27,097 nt of DNA, taken from Apostichopus parvimensis (Eukaryota > Echinodermata > Holothuroidea > Aspidochirotida > Stichopodidae). Shown piece by piece: positions 21,201-26,053 of the stretch (its first letter is position 1; each line of letters begins with the position of its first letter). The translations under genes were made by a program, and so were the position numbers. The stretch spans positions 635 to 27,731 of the forward strand of contig KN882730.1 of assembly GCA_000934455.1 (NCBI GenBank). The letters run 5' to 3'. The notes below the pieces were generated by a model. It worked only from the letters and a program-made list of their open reading frames with translations. It was not told the origin of the DNA and made no database searches.

Positions 21201-23673
21201 AGATTTGATATAGGAATTAGTTTGTAAAGGGTGATATTTGAGGGGAAGGAGGCATTGTCTAGCAAATGAATATGTGATAACAATGCAAAAATTAACCCCC
21301 CCCCCCTGCCTCTTTTCAAATTCATTTGTATTCATAAGGGACAGACACCCTTGTTTTAACTGTAACTTTTTAAATTACAGATTGACAAAAATATCTCCTA
21401 GTTCCTTCTGGTTTTGCCGATACATCGGCATGTGATCCGTTTTACTACAAACTTTTTCACAAACACTGGCTGTTGATTTTTCCACACTTTATTTCACCTT
21501 GCAAACATCCACTAGGATTGTAGGCATAATATGCATATAAAGCTTTCATCTAAAGTCCTTGTTATTGCTGACATCAATTACCTGTTGGATTCACTGCATT
21601 GCACTGTTCAAGCAGAAGGAAATACAGTATCTGATTTATATGTAGTGTTACATATCTATATCATTAGTGTGCAATTTTAGCATAACATTGTCAAATGTTG
21701 ATGCTGCAGGAATTCTTAGAACAGGGAGCAAAAGTCGTTTATGAAACGTGAAAATGAATTTGACACTTTCTTATTACCTGCAAAAGTACAAAATAAATAA
21801 TCATAAGTCATTGGCTGTTTCACTTTCTGTTGCCTTAGTAACATGCTGAGAGTAATAGCTGTGTCATAGTAGACTACTTAGTATCATCATCAAAAGTGAC
21901 TGGTATATATAGGTACTCTATACCTGATGTATGATGTACTGTATATATATATTAGCATCAAGACTGTACTAAGTTTGGTAGCATAGGCATTAAACCTGTC
22001 CATTATCTCATCGCTAATTGCTATGCAAAATGGGCCAACATTGCTATATAGACACATGCAAGTTCCATTCACTGAAGTGCACACACACTATTTTCAGTAT
22101 TTAATGAGAGAACAAGCTTCCTAATCCTGAAACACAAACTGTAAACACTAAATATAAGAAACTGCTAAATATAACTGCTCAACTGCAAACTGCTCAATAT
22201 AAGAAACAAAAAATGTGTGTATGTACTGTATATATTAGCATTAAGACTGTACATAGTCATTAAACCTGTCCATTATCTCATCGGTAATTGCTACGCAAAA
22301 TGGGCCAATATTGCTATGTAGACACATGCCAGTTTTATTCACTGAAGTGCACACACACTATTTTCAGTATTTAATGAGAGAACAAGCTTCCTAATCCTGA
22401 AACACAAACTGTAAACACTAAATATAAGAAACTGCTAAATATAACTGCTCAACTGCAAACTGCTCAATATAAGAAACAAAGTGATATGTGTATATATATT
22501 CTGTACTGTATATATCAGCATGTTATCAATATTGTGCTGTTGTTGTTTATAATAACATTAAGTGTTGACATATGCATTGATATGCAAGTTGTGATAATTT
22601 TACTTCATCATTTAATTACAGGACAAGAAACCAGCAGATCAGCCAGGTCCCTGGATACATCCCCAGACCGATTGGATGATCTTTATCAGAAAGTGAGTAC
22701 AAAATCAACATTAAAGCAGCATTTTGCGTCCGTTTCTATGGGTTTTCTGAACATCACTGATTCCACGATGCCATAACGACATACATAACTAGCTTATCTT
22801 TTCAAATCTTACTTCAAATGGTGGCATAAAAGTCGAAAATTTACAACTTTCAACTTTGTTGTTCTCGAAGATATTATCCGTTGGGATCCAAATAAACCTC
22901 GACCATAATACAAATATTTTAAAGCTACGAACGTCATTGGCCAATACGTAATACAACACCATGCTTGATTTGTGTAGATTGTCTATGGCAGTTGTACCAG
23001 GGAGTTGTTAGAGTCCAGCTCGCTGGTTGTACCAAGTTACCAACACGACTTTTTGAATCTATTTTTAGCAACGGCTCATAACTAAACCTGCATCTCTGAT
23101 TGGATGGATTCAAACTAGTGGGTTGGGGGAACTGTATGCGATTAATATTAAATGTGTAAATTGTCGAAGGACACTTCTCTCATTATCTGCAAATTTCCTT
23201 AATTACTCGCCAATTAACGCTTTTGGCAGGGAAAAATCTTGGCTAATATCTTAGTTTGCTGTTTTGTGATTGATATATGTAAAAAACTTGATGGACTTGT
23301 CAAAAAAGTCAAAAACGGCGACAAAACACAAAATGCTGCTTTAAAATGTGTAAAGTGTTATATGACAGAATCTTTCCTCTATTTGCTAAAAATGTTTTGC
23401 AAGTCTAGGGAGGGGTTTAGGGTTGGTGTATACGACCAACTTCCTCAAGATTTTGAATGTCAAGGTGAAATAACCCCGAGTTCTTTTTTTTACTGACCTC
23501 AAATGTATTGTTCTTTTCAGGTGAACAGGACGTCTCGAGGTCCGAGTAGATTCAAGAAGGACAGCTTGGCGGCCATAGCGGCGTTACTTGACCAGGAGGA
23601 GAGTGACAATGAAGGAAGACCGCCAGATAGTCCACCATCAGTAGTGATCGCAGATCAAAGGACAATACTGTAA
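43..23673 (+). CDS. Ig/FN3 type I transmembrane adhesion-type receptor, 5'-partial, 19 exons (spliced)
   Basis: Nineteen exons joined through GT-AG introns give one uninterrupted frame of 844 residues plus TAA; every exon end and start agrees in phase. Domain order: I-set Ig (~1-91), five FN3 domains (~92-605), a stem with NST and NGT sequons (~606-642), a transmembrane helix (~645-669) followed by a basic stop-transfer KKQAKSR, and a ~175-residue cytoplasmic tail ending RTIL. FN3 hallmarks recur: B-strand Trp, and the Y-x-V-x-A-x-N-x-x-G pattern near each domain end. Many N-glycosylation sequons support an extracellular position. The family role is cell adhesion or guidance-type signalling at the plasma membrane. 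One Ig plus five FN3 plus TM resembles the C-terminal part of protogenin/IGDCC-type (4 Ig + 5 FN3) or L1-type (6 Ig + 5 FN3) receptors; DCC and neogenin usually have six FN3. No FIGQY ankyrin motif and no phosphatase or kinase domain is visible. The subfamily is therefore unresolved. The start codon and any further Ig domains lie upstream of the window. Confidence 0.9.
247..766 (+). other. Intron 1, no other feature seen
   Basis: An AT-rich phase 1 intron splitting the Ig domain, ending in a pyrimidine-rich TTTACAG. I see no repeat, RNA gene or open frame of note in it. Confidence 0.7.
767..835 (+). CDS. Exon 2: end of Ig domain
   Basis: Acceptor TTACAG ends at 766; donor GTGAGT begins at 836; phase 1 on both sides. 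Joined to exon 1 it completes the Ig F strand EDQGWYTCVATN, the classic D-x-G-x-Y-x-C motif, followed by the G strand ending FYISVLG. The next residues (exon 3) begin the first FN3 domain, so this is the membrane-proximal, last Ig domain. Confidence 0.92.
1654..1985 (+). mobile_element. LINE (non-LTR retrotransposon) 3' relic, CR1/L2/Rex-like
   Basis: Two conceptual frames match the conserved C-terminal end of non-LTR reverse transcriptase ORFs: one from 1654 (LASTYLCDLIQPYS, followed by SSLRSP) and, after a frameshift, one from 1775 to a stop at 1874 (SFSIAVAPEVWNIFPTDI then a FKK motif). The tail near 1950-1985 (GTGCTATATAA followed by TTGATTG units) is typical of such element ends. The copy is 5'-truncated and frameshifted, so it is dead. 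It sits in intron 2, in sense orientation to the host gene. Confidence 0.7.
2266..2690. repeat. Tandem duplication, ~221-bp unit, two copies
   Basis: CTCTATTTTGAGGTTGAT begins at 2266 and again at 2487; both copies carry TCTTTCTCGGTCGTGCTCGT, a GTTGCAACTTACGAATGATG segment, a TTAATAAAACC segment and a closing ACACATGTAAGCTAAT / ATAAACAGATCTA. The copies differ by scattered substitutions and by length changes in a T/A-rich stretch, so the duplication is not recent. It lies in intron 2. The remainder of the 836-3497 intron shows no other feature apart from a run of ten G near 3321-3330. Confidence 0.85.
3498..3621 (+). CDS. Exon 3: first half of FN3-1
   Basis: Acceptor CTCTTAG ends at 3497; donor GTTAGT begins at 3622; enters in phase 1 and leaves in phase 2. 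It begins DIPQVPEILDVIALTETSL with LLVTWDAG after it, an FN3 A/B strand start with the B-strand Trp, and ends in the C strand LEYRMR. The frame is open upstream of the acceptor, so the splice site, not an ATG, sets the start. Confidence 0.88.
4080..4577. repeat. Pentanucleotide satellite, (CAATA)n with CATTA and CTATC variants
   Basis: About 500 bp of 5-bp units in intron 3, mainly CAATA/TACAA mixed with CATTA, CAGTA and CTATC, giving higher-order blocks such as ACAATACTATCCAATAC that recur several times (for example near 4262-4300 and 4330-4420). Imperfect units at both edges suggest an old array with a more homogeneous middle. No coding potential. Confidence 0.93.
5517..5571 (+). other. Long hairpin in intron 3 (pre-miRNA-like or foldback)
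   Basis: The left arm TGCCAAGGGCAACCGGTCTA then GCCAG pairs with the right arm CTGGCCAGATCCGGTGCC then TTGGCA: blocks TGCCAA, GGC, ACCGG, TCT and GCCAG all find complements in order, with three one-base bulges, one A:C mismatch and a loop of only a few bases. Roughly 22 base pairs in 55 nt. It lies in sense orientation in the intron and could be a miRNA precursor, a small foldback element or a chance palindrome. No flanking repeat is visible. Confidence 0.5.
5704..5747. repeat. 11-bp minisatellite, four units
   Basis: AAGATAGCTTC is repeated four times in a row, the third unit starting ATG and the last ending CTCC. Short tandem array in intron 3. From 4580 to 6228 I see nothing else apart from the hairpin at 5517 and a 160-codon open frame judged non-coding. 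Confidence 0.85.
6229..6404 (+). CDS. Exon 4: second half of FN3-1
   Basis: Acceptor CCACAG ends at 6228; donor GTCAGT begins at 6405; enters in phase 2 and leaves in phase 1. It encodes SGDSWRVAESN through LTENREYRIRVRAHNRLGSS, the canonical FN3 F strand Y-x-I-x-V-x-A-x-N-x-x-G, then SHYVAYTPSVSG closing the domain. The last ~11 bases of the exon and the donor are repeated downstream (see the 6394-6605 repeat). Confidence 0.93.
6394..6605. repeat. 97-98-bp tandem repeat duplicating the exon 4 splice donor
   Basis: ATCTGTGTCAGGTCAGTTTA begins at 6394 (the true exon end), 6492 and 6589. The unit holds 11 bases of exon 4, the donor, and ~87 bases of intron ending TAGCTTAG. The third copy is only the first ~17 bases. 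Potential donors therefore stand at 6405, 6503 and 6600. Use of the second would read from exon 4 into a stop at 6428-6430. The rest of intron 4 to 7147 shows no further feature. Confidence 0.92.
7148..7282 (+). CDS. Exon 5: first half of FN3-2
   Basis: Acceptor TTCACAG ends at 7147; donor GTGAGT begins at 7283; phase 1 on both sides. It encodes GPSAPRRLKILSFNATSVQL with EWEIPERR after it, the FN3 A and B strands with the core Trp, and a C strand FIDYYKIRDN. A transposon lies 7 bp into the following intron. Confidence 0.92.
7290..7582. mobile_element. hAT-type MITE, 293 bp, with TIRs and 8-bp TSD
   Basis: Left end CAGGCACGTAGCGA and right end, read on the other strand, CAGGCGCGTAGTGAGG form terminal inverted repeats. 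The flanks TGTGAGTA (7282-7289) and TGTGAGTG (7583-7590) match at 7 of 8 positions, an 8-bp target-site duplication as expected for hAT-type elements. There is no transposase frame. Homologous copies lie at about 26440-26600 (divergent, same orientation) and 26838-27097 (inverted). The TSD contains the exon 5 splice donor. Confidence 0.85.
7770..8020 (+). mobile_element. tRNA-derived SINE
   Basis: The head GTGGTCAATTGGCTAAGGCG resembles an RNA polymerase III A box of a tRNA. The body holds CACCCAGGTGTTAAATGGGT then ACCTGTGAGGTAAC, and the tail has GTGCTTTGAGACTG then GGTATAAAGCGCTCTGTAAA, a layout typical of metazoan tRNA-SINEs with a LINE-like tail. The B box is decayed. Just upstream ATTGCATCA is repeated three times (7736-7768). 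The SINE lies in intron 5 in sense orientation; the remainder of that intron to 8427 shows nothing else. Confidence 0.65.
8428..8604 (+). CDS. Exon 6: second half of FN3-2
   Basis: Acceptor TTTTTAG ends at 8427; donor GTTAGA begins at 8605; phase 1 on both sides. It encodes SSRTIEVPGEGRYTIDHVVD followed by LQPNSLYAFQVCGATFSS and GNCSYNVHQVTATAG. The F strand pattern is clear. Two Cys (in FQVCGA and GNCSY) flank a long F-G loop and could form a disulfide, which is unusual for FN3. The exon end is duplicated downstream. Confidence 0.92.
8580..8812. repeat. 121-bp tandem duplication of the exon 6 end and donor
   Basis: GTACATCAGGTCACTG begins at 8580 (exon 6) and 8701 (intron). Both copies run through GCAGGTTAGAG, a (GA)n stretch, GATGATATTTTAATTGATAT, and a TTACTTTTTATATGAAATTA segment ending near TTCTACCTA. 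The donor therefore occurs at 8605 and again at 8726. Reading on from exon 6 gives an immediate stop (GGT TAG). The rest of intron 6 to 9340 has a 15-G run (9074-9088) and no other feature. Confidence 0.93.
9341..9406 (+). CDS. Candidate 66-nt cassette exon between FN3-2 and FN3-3
   Basis: A pyrimidine-rich stretch and GGCTTACAG end at 9340; CCAG then GTACTC follows at 9407. The interval is 66 nt, enters and leaves in phase 1 like its neighbours, and contains no stop. It would insert 22 residues (TRKCLKDSGNSPNCLMAALL then PA) with two Cys in the linker between the domains. Optional linker segments between FN3 domains are known in related receptors such as DCC. The donor is not ideal, the peptide is not recognisable, and no transcript is available, so this is inference from splice signals and phase. 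Confidence 0.4.
9474..9544 (+). CDS. Exon 7: start of FN3-3
   Basis: Acceptor CTTGATAG ends at 9473; donor GTGAGT begins at 9545; enters in phase 1, leaves in phase 0. It encodes APDAAPTDLQLTVESSTIIT then VSWS, the FN3 A and B strands up to the core Trp. The split directly after W-x is at the same place and phase as in FN3-4 (exon 9), which suggests the two domains arose by duplication with their introns. Confidence 0.9.
9545..9956 (+). other. Intron 7, no other feature seen
   Basis: A phase 0 intron inside FN3-3 with a strong pyrimidine tract (TTTCTCTCCTTTTTTCTCAG). The open frame across 9559-9768 has no protein-like character. Confidence 0.7.
9957..10176 (+). CDS. Exon 8: rest of FN3-3
   Basis: Acceptor TTTCTCAG ends at 9956; donor GTACAC begins at 10177; enters in phase 0, leaves in phase 1. 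It encodes PLPEEIQNGEILGYNVTYMS, then LDPWTEYDIYVEAYNADGLS and VRTKVAG. The NGEILGYNVTY C strand and the Y-D-I-Y-V-x-A-Y-N F strand make this the most typical FN3 of the five. NVT is a glycosylation sequon. Confidence 0.95.
10177..10937 (+). other. Intron 8, no other feature seen
   Basis: AT-rich phase 1 intron between FN3-3 and FN3-4. Open frames on both strands near its start are by-products of exon 8. I see no repeat or RNA gene. Confidence 0.7.
10938..11008 (+). CDS. Exon 9: start of FN3-4
   Basis: Acceptor TGTTTAG ends at 10937; donor GTAAGC begins at 11009; enters in phase 1, leaves in phase 0. It encodes APTGVPTIASIVAVNETALI then LSWE, the FN3 A and B strands with the core Trp and an NET sequon. 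Same length (71 nt) and intron position as exon 7. Confidence 0.92.
11178..11301 (+). CDS. Exon 10: middle of FN3-4
   Basis: Acceptor ATTTTCAG ends at 11177; donor GTAGGT begins at 11302; enters in phase 0, leaves in phase 1. It encodes NIDEDGRNGPIDGYIVTSRE, then NITDLDVASPLTNATIVG, the C to E strands with the NGPIDGYIV loop-strand signature and two sequons. Confidence 0.93.
11692..11858. mobile_element. hAT-type MITE, 167 bp, with TIRs and 8-bp TSD
   Basis: The left end CAGGGTTTCCCTAACTTT and the right end, on the other strand CAGGGGTTCCCTAACTGGGG, form TIRs. The flanks CTCTATAT (11684-11691) and CTGTATAT (11859-11866) match at 7 of 8, a hAT-like TSD. The interior carries repeated ACGAACCCCC / TGAACCCCCTGG motifs and no open frame. 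It sits in intron 10. Confidence 0.82.
11918..11981. repeat. 25-bp minisatellite running into the assembly gap
   Basis: CAATACTATCC begins at 11921, 11946 and 11971, exactly 25 bp apart, with CAGTATTTAG between. Each unit can fold because AATACT and AGTATT are reverse complements. The third unit is cut by the N run, so the array very probably continues into the gap. Confidence 0.88.
11982..12336. other. Assembly gap, 355 N
   Basis: Unsequenced stretch in intron 10. The minisatellite on its left edge is the likely cause. Exons 10 and 11 join in frame across it and complete FN3-4 of normal size (~102 residues), so no constitutive exon need be missing. Confidence 0.97.
12405..12476 (-). other. 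tRNA-like sequence (tRNA pseudogene or SINE head)
   Basis: On the minus strand TACCTCAGTTGGTAGAGCA matches an A box and D arm, and GATTTGAATCC matches a B box and T loop (consensus GGTTCGANTCC), spaced as in a tRNA; a TTTTGCAA anticodon-loop-like segment lies between. Acceptor-stem pairing (GTTGGAT with TCTAGCC) is poor and the T arm deviates, so a functional tRNA is unlikely. A tRNA-derived SINE or pseudogene in intron 10, antisense to the gene, is the best reading. Confidence 0.65.
12620..12730 (+). CDS. Exon 11: end of FN3-4
   Basis: Acceptor ATCCTTAG ends at 12619; donor GTAGGT begins at 12731; phase 1 on both sides. It encodes GLKVSTEYEVTVSAYNLEEG then SPLNGPRSSIIAATADG, the F and G strands with Y-E-V-T-V-S-A-Y-N. 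FN3-4 is thus the only FN3 here built from three exons. Confidence 0.92.
13108..13385. repeat. 143-bp tandem duplication
   Basis: AATGTTTGGGAAGGAGGTGG begins at 13111 and 13254. Each copy carries a G-run, GGTTAGGGTTTTCTTTCAAA, ACTGTTGATCGGAGAAACAA and TACTCTTCCAACCTATAAAA. The copies are nearly identical (for example GCAG/TATT after TACTCT), so the event is recent. Located in intron 11; no other feature seen in that intron. Confidence 0.94.
13659..13805 (+). CDS. Exon 12: first half of FN3-5
   Basis: Acceptor AATTTCAG ends at 13658; donor GTAAGG begins at 13806; phase 1 on both sides. It encodes VPGMITDLTIGDIGPTFALL then KWSAPLEERGDILGYRIQYT, the FN3 A to C strands. It resembles the P-x-P start plus GYRIQY of typical FN3 domains. 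Confidence 0.93.
13806..14970 (+). other. Intron 12, only short local repeats
   Basis: A G-rich run at 13859-13871, and a short imperfect local repeat near 14200-14270 (GTTGTTGAAATA, ATAATCATGATT). No recognisable element, RNA gene or second exon. The acceptor is preceded by an ACACAC/CAACACACAG stretch rather than a pyrimidine tract, which makes it a weak-looking site. Confidence 0.65.
14971..15156 (+). CDS. Exon 13: second half of FN3-5
   Basis: Acceptor ACACACAG ends at 14970; donor GTTAGT begins at 15157; phase 1 on both sides. It encodes DLNEKTRREVVSTSNNSTFV, then EYNITGLTSETNYSLTIMAQ and TNAGFGEALSYSFVTG. The L-T-S-E-T-N-Y-S-L F strand and TNAGFG motif close the last FN3. Four sequons (NNS/NST, NIT, NYS) indicate an extracellular, glycosylated segment. 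The adenine-rich acceptor is atypical but the frame and domain fit are compelling. Confidence 0.93.
15541..15662 (+). other. Possible alternative terminal exon (soluble isoform)
   Basis: After TTTGTGCAG (ends 15540) an open stretch in the phase left by exon 13 reads EYNVDEKGRVKYEDLKDAHS then a basic, hydrophobic end and a stop at 15660-15662. Base composition is less AT-rich than flanking intron. Splicing exon 13 to it would end the protein before the membrane. There is no good pyrimidine tract and no nearby AATAAA, and a 39-codon open stretch can arise by chance, so this is speculative. Confidence 0.2.
15789..15897 (+). CDS. Exon 14: juxtamembrane stem
   Basis: Acceptor CCCCGCAG ends at 15788; donor GTAAGT begins at 15898; enters in phase 1, leaves in phase 2. 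It encodes EESYNSVDNSTSTNGTDSTP then KPGELAKEDWMLLGLP. Rich in Ser, Thr and Asn with NST and NGT sequons: a flexible, glycosylated stalk of the kind often cleaved by sheddases, although no cleavage site can be read from sequence. It is not part of an FN3 fold. Confidence 0.9.
15898..16968 (+). other. Intron 14, simple repeats only
   Basis: TTTGACTAAA-type units recur irregularly at 16047-16170 (TTTGACTAAAGAAAAT, TTTGACTAAACAATTT, TTGACTAAAAAATTA). C-rich and G-rich runs occur at 16215-16250 and 16825-16855. Nothing else recognised. Confidence 0.7.
16969..17099 (+). CDS. Exon 15: transmembrane helix
   Basis: Acceptor TTCATCAG ends at 16968; donor GTAAGT begins at 17100; enters in phase 2, leaves in phase 1. 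It encodes a hydrophobic run from FAIFTSAVGLAFVFFLLAVF to FITAW (about residues 645-669), then CSRASGKKQAKSRLVP. The Lys/Arg-rich flank on the C-terminal side sets a type I topology with the Ig/FN3 part outside. The Cys right after the helix could be palmitoylated (inference). Confidence 0.95.
17100..17694 (+). other. Intron 15, no other feature seen
   Basis: AT-rich phase 1 intron ending in a strong pyrimidine tract (TCTTCTCTTCTTCTCATTCT, then CCAG). No repeat or RNA gene seen. Confidence 0.7.
17695..17776 (+). CDS. Exon 16: cytoplasmic tail, proximal
   Basis: Acceptor TTCTCCAG ends at 17694; donor GTACTT begins at 17777; enters in phase 1, leaves in phase 2. It encodes LIRDDQFVQISSQSGEEGVD then NYSRTES. 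Acidic and serine-rich, with a Tyr in VDNYS that could be a phosphorylation site. No known domain. Confidence 0.85.
17807..17900. mobile_element. hAT-like MITE terminal fragment
   Basis: CTGGGGTGGGCAACCTACGG then CCTGCGGGCCACATGCGGCC closely follows the form of the terminal repeats common in hAT-family MITEs (CAGGGGTSGGCAAC...GGCCCGCGGGCC). No matching opposite end was found before exon 17, so the element is truncated or diverged and its right limit is approximate. It starts only 30 bp after the exon 16 donor. The rest of this intron holds a C-run at 18338-18352 and nothing else seen. Confidence 0.6.
18485..18657 (+). CDS. Exon 17: cytoplasmic tail, Ser/Pro-rich
   Basis: Acceptor CTTTTACAG ends at 18484; donor GTAAGT begins at 18658; enters in phase 2, leaves in phase 1. 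It encodes SSPTPSSFTGAPTSSRVLDE, NLIQNRPRASSSPASAQLSV and PNHYGGTSHYGTNP. Low-complexity, probably disordered, with several S/T-P sites and two HYG tyrosines. No ankyrin-binding or catalytic motif. Confidence 0.88.
19226..19970 (-). mobile_element. LINE (non-LTR retrotransposon) 3' end, antisense
   Basis: On the minus strand, 19966 to 19676 is open and reads as the C-terminal part of a LINE reverse transcriptase: a YLGILFSDNLSFSTHIDKIC block, then TIGFLNRNLRSCPPELHELA and RSTLEYAAQIWD. After a stop the homology goes on (KIEKIQRKAAHFVTCDF, then TLNWEPLIERR) before decaying. The 3' end near 19226-19248 is a short (ACAGAA)n tail, as many non-LTR elements have. The copy is 5'-truncated and interrupted, hence inactive. 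CR1-, Jockey- or Rex-like; the clade is not decided here. Confidence 0.85.
20431..20828. repeat. 191-bp tandem duplication
   Basis: ATTTGGCAGCAACACCATCG begins at 20431 and 20622. Both copies continue with CTTTTGGAGC, a T-run, CATATTTTGTTTAA, ACTACTAT(G/A)TTTGGTTGCT and TTCACATCAGCTTATCGGTT, ending CATTT(T)GCCAAAGAG. Indels of about 10 bp separate the copies. Located in intron 17; no coding signal. Confidence 0.92.
21935..22482. repeat. 270-bp tandem duplication
   Basis: TAAACCTGTCCATTATCTCA begins at 21991 and 22261. Both copies run through ATTGCTA(T/C)GCAAAATGGG, a TTCACTGAAGTGCACACACA segment, GAGAGAACAAGCTTCCTAAT and ACTGCTCAATATAAGAAACA. Inside each copy the shorter motif TAAGAAAC/ACTGCTAAATATAACTGCTC recurs. 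Very high identity indicates a recent event. In intron 17; between 18658 and 19225 and from 20830 to 21930 I see only G- or C-runs (19045-19060, 21296-21306). Confidence 0.95.
22622..22692 (+). CDS. Exon 18: cytoplasmic tail
   Basis: Acceptor TAATTACAG ends at 22621; donor GTGAGT begins at 22693; enters in phase 1, leaves in phase 0. It encodes RQETSRSARSLDTSPDRLDD then LYQK. Basic and Ser-rich with an RSARSLDTSP stretch that looks like a kinase target. The intron before it, about 4 kb, is the longest in the gene. Confidence 0.85.
22693..23520 (+). other. Intron 18, no other feature seen
   Basis: Phase 0 intron. An 85-codon open stretch at 23239-23496 lies just before the last exon; it has no recognisable motif and is rejected as coding. 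Confidence 0.65.
23521..23673 (+). CDS. Exon 19: C-terminus with PDZ-ligand-like end
   Basis: Acceptor TTCTTTTCAG ends at 23520; the frame enters in phase 0 and stops at TAA 23671-23673. It encodes VNRTSRGPSRFKKDSLAAIA then ALLDQEESDNEGRPPDSPPS and ends RTIL. DSLAAIAALLDQEE can form a short amphipathic helix in an otherwise disordered tail. The last residues fit the class I PDZ ligand pattern (S/T-x-hydrophobic). The stop is embedded in a TAAATAACTAAA tandem repeat (23671-23705) offering many further stops. Confidence 0.92.
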   Translation: MNRTSRGPSRFKKDSLAAIAALLDQEESDNEGRPPDSPPSVVIADQRTIL

Positions 23674-23929
23674 ATAACTAAATAAATAACTAAATAAATA
23701 ACTAAAGAAAGTGTGTGTGTATTCAGACAGATCAGAGGCTTAACATTCCACCATGGAGAGAGGAAACAACTCAAAACTTAACAAGCTGTGTTAAAGAAAA
23801 GAGAGATACACTTGTGTGATTATGATGATGATAATGATGAGGATGATGATTTCAAAAGTGACTTTTACTGCAACAATGTGGCAAATACTTGATCACTATT
23901 TTGTTTCCTTTTGAAAGAACTGAGGTTTA

Positions 23930-24025
23930 GTGCCATGGTCTGCAACCTATGGATTTGCTCCCCAATGTTTGGGTTGCAAAGGATTTTTCGATTGGGTCGC
24001 AAGATCATTTTTAGAAATTGAAGGA
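23930..24025. mobile_element. Possible hAT-like element end in the 3' UTR
   Basis: GGTCTGCAACCTATGGATTT resembles the first bases of hAT MITEs (CAGTGGTCTGCAACCT...), and TTTGGGTTGCAAAGGATTTT then TTGGGTCGCAAGATCATTTT has the repeated GGGTCGC-type motif seen in such ends. No opposite terminus or TSD could be placed, so this is weak. Confidence 0.3.
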
Positions 24026-25193
24026 ATTTCTAAGTGGAATCAGCGTTGTCATGGACACGGTGGCCCTGTGAACCAATCTCATGATTGTTTTGTGTCTTCT
24101 TCAAGCCAAGATAGATGATCTTGTAGCAAGGTACCAGAGCCAACCATCATGACATGATAATGGTAAATCCAAGGGGGACTGCCGGTCTAATGTACAAGGT
24201 CTTCTGTAGTGAAATGAGCTTCCAAAATACAGACTTTTCAGAGTCCTAAGTGGGTTACTTATGCCTGAATAAGCTATCAATCCTTTGGTTGCCTTCAAGC
24301 ACTGAGCTGAATGTGGTAACATTCCACCGAGAGAAGTATATATTTTTCGAGTATTTTTACAGACATCGGGCTGGTTATTAGAGTGAACCTGATGGGCATG
24401 TAGAACAAGTAATAAGAAGGAATTTGAAATGTCATATAAAAGTAATGGAAAATCATGAATTAAAAGAATACACTATTAGTTTGTGATAGGAATAGAGTAG
24501 TGAAAGTGAATAGAGTAGTGATATTATTTGATTTATACCAATCATCTGTGTCCTTATCATATTTTCTGCTTCCTGTGCATAATTATTCTAACTGTTTTTA
24601 CAGAAATTAAAGTTTACCTAACTTACTACCACAAACCGTCAATATATGGAATGAGAATATACGTAAATGTGCATGTACTTAATAGCCAATATCTTAAAGC
24701 TAACACAAGAAGGCAAATAAGTTGATGTATTGAAATTGTAAATATTGCATTTTTTACTTATTTATATAAATCAAGAATTTTGTTTGTTTTTGCAAGTGCT
24801 TTATATAGATGTGTGCTGTGTTTATTTTTAAAGGAAAGTTTAATCGTTGAGTTTTGCATCAAATCATGTTTCTTTATAACCCATTTCTTACATTCCCATT
24901 ATTAATTTGTATGCCCTACATCTGTGCTTTAGTTTTGTTCTAATTGAAGCTATGTCATTTTCTTATTTAACCGTACATGTGTTCACTATGTTAAAAAAAA
25001 AAAATAATAAAAAGATGACATTAATTTGTGGAAACAATGCCATTTAAATGCAGTCCACCATTGATAAATGCTTCCTTGCAAACCATCATTGTTTATTTAT
25101 TTCCTCTTTCAAATATTTTTCATTCCTTGCGATTTGATAAAAGCATGTTTTTGATGAAACACTTGTAATATCTGTATGGACAATAGGCTATTC

Positions 25194-25222
25194 AATAAAC
25201 CTGTGCAATTATGCCATTAAAT
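25194..25222 (+). promoter_or_regulatory. Polyadenylation signals
   Basis: AATAAA at 25194-25199 and ATTAAA at 25217-25222, followed by T/GT-rich sequence. The best candidates for the 3' end of the receptor transcript. Confidence 0.5.
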
Positions 25223-25229
25223 TTTGTAC

Positions 25230-26050
25230 CTGTTAACTTTATTGTATAGAGTTGGTGGGGGTTCCTCAAAAAGTTGGAAATATCTCCTATTCCCCACCCC
25301 CTAAAAGGACGCCCATGCTTACATAGGATGATCTTTAAATGAGAATGTCATAGAAGCCTATACCGGATACACATTCTTCCAATTAAATTTGTACAAAAGT
25401 AGCTATCGGGCCAATGTGGGCTAGGCAGAATTCAATTAAAGTGTTACCGTTTGTTAACCTTACAAGGTTGATTTAATAACTGTTATACGGACATTACAAC
25501 ATTAAACGGTAAAGTGTACAACCTGAGCTTCATTTTGTATTCATTTTGTAGAGTAGAGACATGTGAAAGCAAAGGAGAGTTGAGAGCATACTTGGGCATA
25601 GTAGGTACCGCACCACAATTAGAGTAGTTTGCATCCGCTCGAACGGTTAACCCATTGTCAGAGAAAAGGTGTAAAAAAGTACCTAATGTAATGCTTGTTT
25701 AAGCATGTTATCAGTTACTGTCATTGTTTGTTCTGCATTTATATGAAAGAGCATAATTTACAGTACAGATGGTGTGAAAATAGGGAGGATCGAAGGTGAT
25801 ATAAACCATTTTAGAAAATCTTTGGTGAAATGTTGATATTACTCCGAGTGAGCAGATGGAAGGGTTGGTGGTTCAGTATGCTAAACTTGCTCCTCTTCTA
25901 GCTCAAAATCTAAACAATTCTCAGTGTTGACTGTTGAATGTGTTTACCTAAACTTTAAGTGCCTTGTATAGAACCATGTCTGATAAAGTGTGGCTTGCAA
26001 TAATTTGACTTTAATTGCCCAACATGAAAACGATTGTTATTATATACTCA
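25230..26050. other. Intergenic stretch, no feature seen
   Basis: Between the presumed transcript end and the MITE cluster I find no exon-like open frame, RNA gene or clear repeat on either strand. Confidence 0.6.
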
Positions 26051-26053
26051 GAC

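Larger units (their letters stand above)
23674..25225 (+). other. Probable 3' UTR
   Basis: AT-rich, stop-rich sequence between the stop codon and the first well-placed polyadenylation signals at 25194 and 25217. It holds the TAAATAAC tandem repeat (23671-23705), a (GAT)n microsatellite at 23820-23853, and a possible hAT-like fragment at 23930-24020. The exact end is inferred; earlier AATAAA-like motifs just after the stop could also be used. Confidence 0.5.

Noticed and set aside
23239..23496. 85-codon open frame directly before the last exon
   Set aside because: Intronic, no acceptor-donor pair in phase, no recognisable motif; exons 18 and 19 join correctly without it.
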